A stretch of DNA of 8,475 nucleotides from Iamia sp052038315 (lineage in GTDB: Bacteria; Actinomycetota; Acidimicrobiia; Acidimicrobiales; Iamiaceae): NCBI GenBank assembly GCA_052038315.1, contig JBQGCF010000052.1:1-8475 (forward strand). Direction: 5' to 3'. Position numbers and translations under genes: made by a program. Below are positions 7,222 to 8,475 of the stretch, in pieces. A model generated the notes under the pieces. The model made no database searches. It was not told the origin of the DNA and worked only from the letters and a program-made list of their open reading frames with translations. Numbering within the stretch: position 1 is the first letter of the stretch; each line of letters opens with the position of its first letter.

Positions 7222-7473
7222 ATGAGCGACGTGGTGCCGGAGTTCCCCAAGGAGCCGTGGAAGGCGACCGCGCTCCCGCCGGAGGCGCCCGAGGGCGACC
7301 TGGAGTTCACCTGCCCCCGCTGCCGGCGGGAGGTCCACGAGGCCGGGTACGGGCCCTGCACGTCCTGCCGGGCCGAGCTGCGGGGCATCGGCGGTGAGCA
7401 GCGGGACATCGTCGAGGAGGACTACGTCCCCAAGATGAACGTCACCCCGAACGCCGTCGCCCTCAAGGAGTAG
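7222..7473 (+). CDS. Small zinc-ribbon protein of unknown function
   Basis: This 83-residue protein has two Cys pairs, C31-x2-C34 and C46-x2-C49, spaced 11 residues apart. This is a typical zinc ribbon (CPRC...CTSC). The N-terminus is acidic and Pro-rich (PEFPKEPWKATALPPEAPEGD); the C-terminal tail EEDYVPKMNVTPNAVALKE carries no recognised domain but looks constrained. There is no signal peptide or membrane segment, so it is cytoplasmic. The coding frame shows normal high-GC third positions and a plausible leaderless start. Zinc ribbons of this size often bind nucleic acids or other proteins, but nothing here fixes the role. Its place next to a DNA glycosylase gene may be chance, since it seems to have its own promoter. 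Confidence 0.82.
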   Translation: MSDVVPEFPKEPWKATALPPEAPEGDLEFTCPRCRREVHEAGYGPCTSCRAELRGIGGEQRDIVEEDYVPKMNVTPNAVALKE

Positions 7474-7476
7474 GGG

Positions 7477-7485
7477 TTTTCCACA
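7477..7485 (+). promoter_or_regulatory. Single DnaA-box-like 9-mer
   Basis: TTTTCCACA differs by one base from the DnaA-box consensus TTATCCACA and lies just after the zinc-ribbon stop codon. No second box, AT-rich unwinding region, dnaA or dnaN is present, so this is not an origin. It could be a titration or regulatory box, or chance. Confidence 0.25.
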
Positions 7486-7536
7486 GGGAGATCCCCGGAA
7501 GATCCTCATTGAACGCCCCTTCCGGGTCACAGGGAG
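7482..7536. repeat. 9-bp direct repeat flanking an 8-bp inverted repeat
   Basis: CACAGGGAG occurs at 7482-7490 and again at 7528-7536. Between the copies, CCCGGAAG (7494-7501) and CTTCCGGG (7519-7526) form an 8-bp inverted repeat with a 17-nt loop. It fills the intergenic space ahead of the 73-residue gene. No T-run follows the stem, so it is a poor terminator. Operator, attenuation structure or small relic element are all possible. Confidence 0.45.
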
Positions 7537-7543
7537 CCAGTCG

Positions 7544-7549
7544 TACCGT
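7544..7549 (+). promoter_or_regulatory. Putative -10 box (TACCGT) for the 73-residue gene
   Basis: TACCGT fits TANNNT and ends 6 nt before the ATG at 7556, which would give a leaderless transcript. TTGAAC (7509-7514) looks like a -35 but is 29 nt away, too far to pair with this box. No Shine-Dalgarno is present. Confidence 0.4.
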
Positions 7550-7555
7550 GGCCTC

Positions 7556-7777
7556 ATGGCCAGCTACGAGGTGACGCTCCGGGACCGGACCACCGAGCAG
7601 GTGGGCGATGCCGACGCCTACCAGCAGGAGGGTCCCATGACCACGTTCTTCCGCACGGGCGACGGCGGCCGGGTCGACTCCTGGAGCACCCGGGTGGCGT
7701 CCGTCCGCACCGCCGACGTCCTCCTGATCCGCCGAGCGGACGCCACCGCCACCGTCTCCACCCTCCGCACCGCCTAG
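7556..7777 (+). CDS. Conserved small protein of unknown function (73 residues)
   Basis: The protein begins MASYEVTLRDRTTEQV and has a dense central block, DADAYQQEGPMTTFF (residues 18-32), followed by a short Gly-rich turn and then WSTRVASVRTADVLLIRR. The alternating hydrophobic pattern suggests a small mostly beta-strand domain of about five strands. There is no Cys, signal peptide or membrane segment. The segment looks like a family shared among actinobacteria, but I cannot assign a domain or role. The start is supported by the TACCGT box 6 nt upstream. The gene ends 21 bp from the convergent membrane-protein gene, with no terminator hairpin in between. Confidence 0.72.
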   Translation: MASYEVTLRDRTTEQVGDADAYQQEGPMTTFFRTGDGGRVDSWSTRVASVRTADVLLIRRADATATVSTLRTA

Positions 7778-7798
7778 CGCTCACGGCGGAGGCGGCGG

Positions 7799-8475
7799 CT
7801 ACGGGGTCGGAGCCGGGTAGCGGAAGGCGTTGCTGGGTTCGTAGGCGGCTTCGTCGGCGAGGACGACGGGGGTGCCGTCGGGGCGGGCCCGCTGGAGCTC
7901 GTTGGCCAGGGCCTCGCAGGTGCCCTCGTGGGTCGTGTAGGTGCCGGACCAGACCAGCCAGACGTCCCGGTCCCCCGCCCGCTCCAGCGCCTCGGCGGCG
8001 AAGGTCGCCGGGTTCGCCGAGGCCAGGCGGTCGGAGTAGTCGACCCAGTCGACCAGCTCGGGGCGCTCGAAGCGGGGGTAGGTGGCGATGTCCGCGTCGT
8101 CGGGCAGCTCGCGGCTGAGCGCCGGACCGAGCTGGTCGGGGCAGACGAGGACGAGGGTGGCGTCGGCCGCCGCACCCCGCTCCGCCCCCTCGATGGCCTC
8201 GGCGACCTGACGGGCCTGGGTGCGGGGCTTGCTGACGGCGGCCCGGGTCCCCGACACCAGGCCGAGCAGGAGCACGGCGGCGATCACGATCCGGAACGCC
8301 ACCGCCCCGCCGATGCGGGACACGCCCACACCGGCCAGCACCAGCACGAGCGCGGCCACGACCGAGAAGTAGCGGGTGGCGTAGGCGGCGTCGGCCACGA
8401 ACGAGGTGGCCCCGGCGACGACGAGCGTCCCCACGATGACCAGCCCCAGCCGCCGGACCTCGGGCCGGGTCCGCA
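7799..8475 (-). CDS. C-terminal part of a membrane glycosyltransferase-like protein (GT39 type; N-terminus outside window)
   Basis: The frame is open to the window's right edge with no convincing start. The GTG at 8434 falls in the middle of a hydrophobic segment (RLGLVIVGTLVVAG), so the gene continues past 8475. About 225 codons are visible. They hold membrane segments LVIVGTLVVAGATSF, RYFSVVAALVLVLAGVGV and VAFRIVIAAVLLLGLVSG. The A-x-RYFS segment resembles the R-Y motif in the last helices of GT39/PMT enzymes. A soluble C-terminal domain of about 140 residues follows, probably outside the membrane, with two Cys (LVCPDQLGP, EGTCEALAN), the block YPRFERPELVDWVDY and a strand VWLVWSGTY. Such tails occur in actinobacterial GT39-like proteins. 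The catalytic N-terminal loop cannot be seen. Likely a cell-envelope glycan enzyme; specific substrate unknown. It is on the same strand as the two left GT genes but far from them. Confidence 0.75.
   Translation of the reverse strand, partial: RTRPEVRRLGLVIVGTLVVAGATSFVADAAYATRYFSVVAALVLVLAGVGVSRIGGAVAFRIVIAAVLLLGLVSGTRAAVSKPRTQARQVAEAIEGAERGAAADATLVLVCPDQLGPALSRELPDDADIATYPRFERPELVDWVDYSDRLASANPATFAAEALERAGDRDVWLVWSGTYTTHEGTCEALANELQRARPDGTPVVLADEAAYEPSNAFRYPAPTP

Noticed and set aside
7477..7485. Chromosomal replication origin
   Set aside because: There is a single imperfect DnaA-like box and no AT-rich region or dnaA/dnaN neighbour.
7799..8434. A complete 211-residue gene starting at GTG 8434
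   Set aside because: The frame stays open to the window edge and that codon lies within a membrane segment, so it is internal to a longer gene.

Overview
The window is very GC-rich, with almost every third codon position G or C, and is close to fully coding. It holds eight protein genes, two of them cut by the window edges, and no RNA genes, CRISPR arrays or insertion sequences. Codon use, GTG starts, promoters that look leaderless, and protein types such as the actinobacterial AlkA-like glycosylase and the GT-C membrane glycosyltransferases point to an actinobacterium. Acidimicrobiia (Iamia/Ilumatobacter relatives) is my best guess, from protein style rather than a marker gene.

Left part, minus strand (1-3455): two membrane glycosyltransferase-type genes form an operon. 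The upstream gene (3455 to 921) encodes an 844-residue protein. Its C-terminal half is a GT39/PMT-like enzyme, and its N-terminal half looks like a degenerate OafA-type acyltransferase membrane domain. Its TGA overlaps the GTG of the second GT-C gene (924 to beyond position 1), which has a strong Shine-Dalgarno. A near-perfect 20-bp palindrome with a 4-nt loop lies inside the 844-residue gene, in frame, at the junction of the two halves. It is the most unusual object in the window.

Middle, plus strand (3524-6157): after a 68-bp divergent promoter region come a fold-type I PLP-dependent aminotransferase and, 18 nt downstream in the same frame, an AarF/UbiB (ABC1) atypical kinase. The two are probably one transcript.

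Right part, plus strand (6245-7777): a divergent AlkA-like DNA glycosylase, an 83-residue zinc-ribbon protein and a 73-residue conserved small protein. A 79-bp intergenic stretch before the last one holds a DnaA-box-like 9-mer, a 9-bp direct repeat and an 8-bp inverted repeat.

Right edge, minus strand (7799 to beyond 8475): the C-terminal part of a third membrane glycosyltransferase-like protein, convergent with the 73-residue gene. The three membrane enzymes suggest cell-envelope glycan work; the plus-strand genes between them appear to be unrelated housekeeping functions. I found no clear intrinsic terminator and no stretch over 300 bases without a gene.
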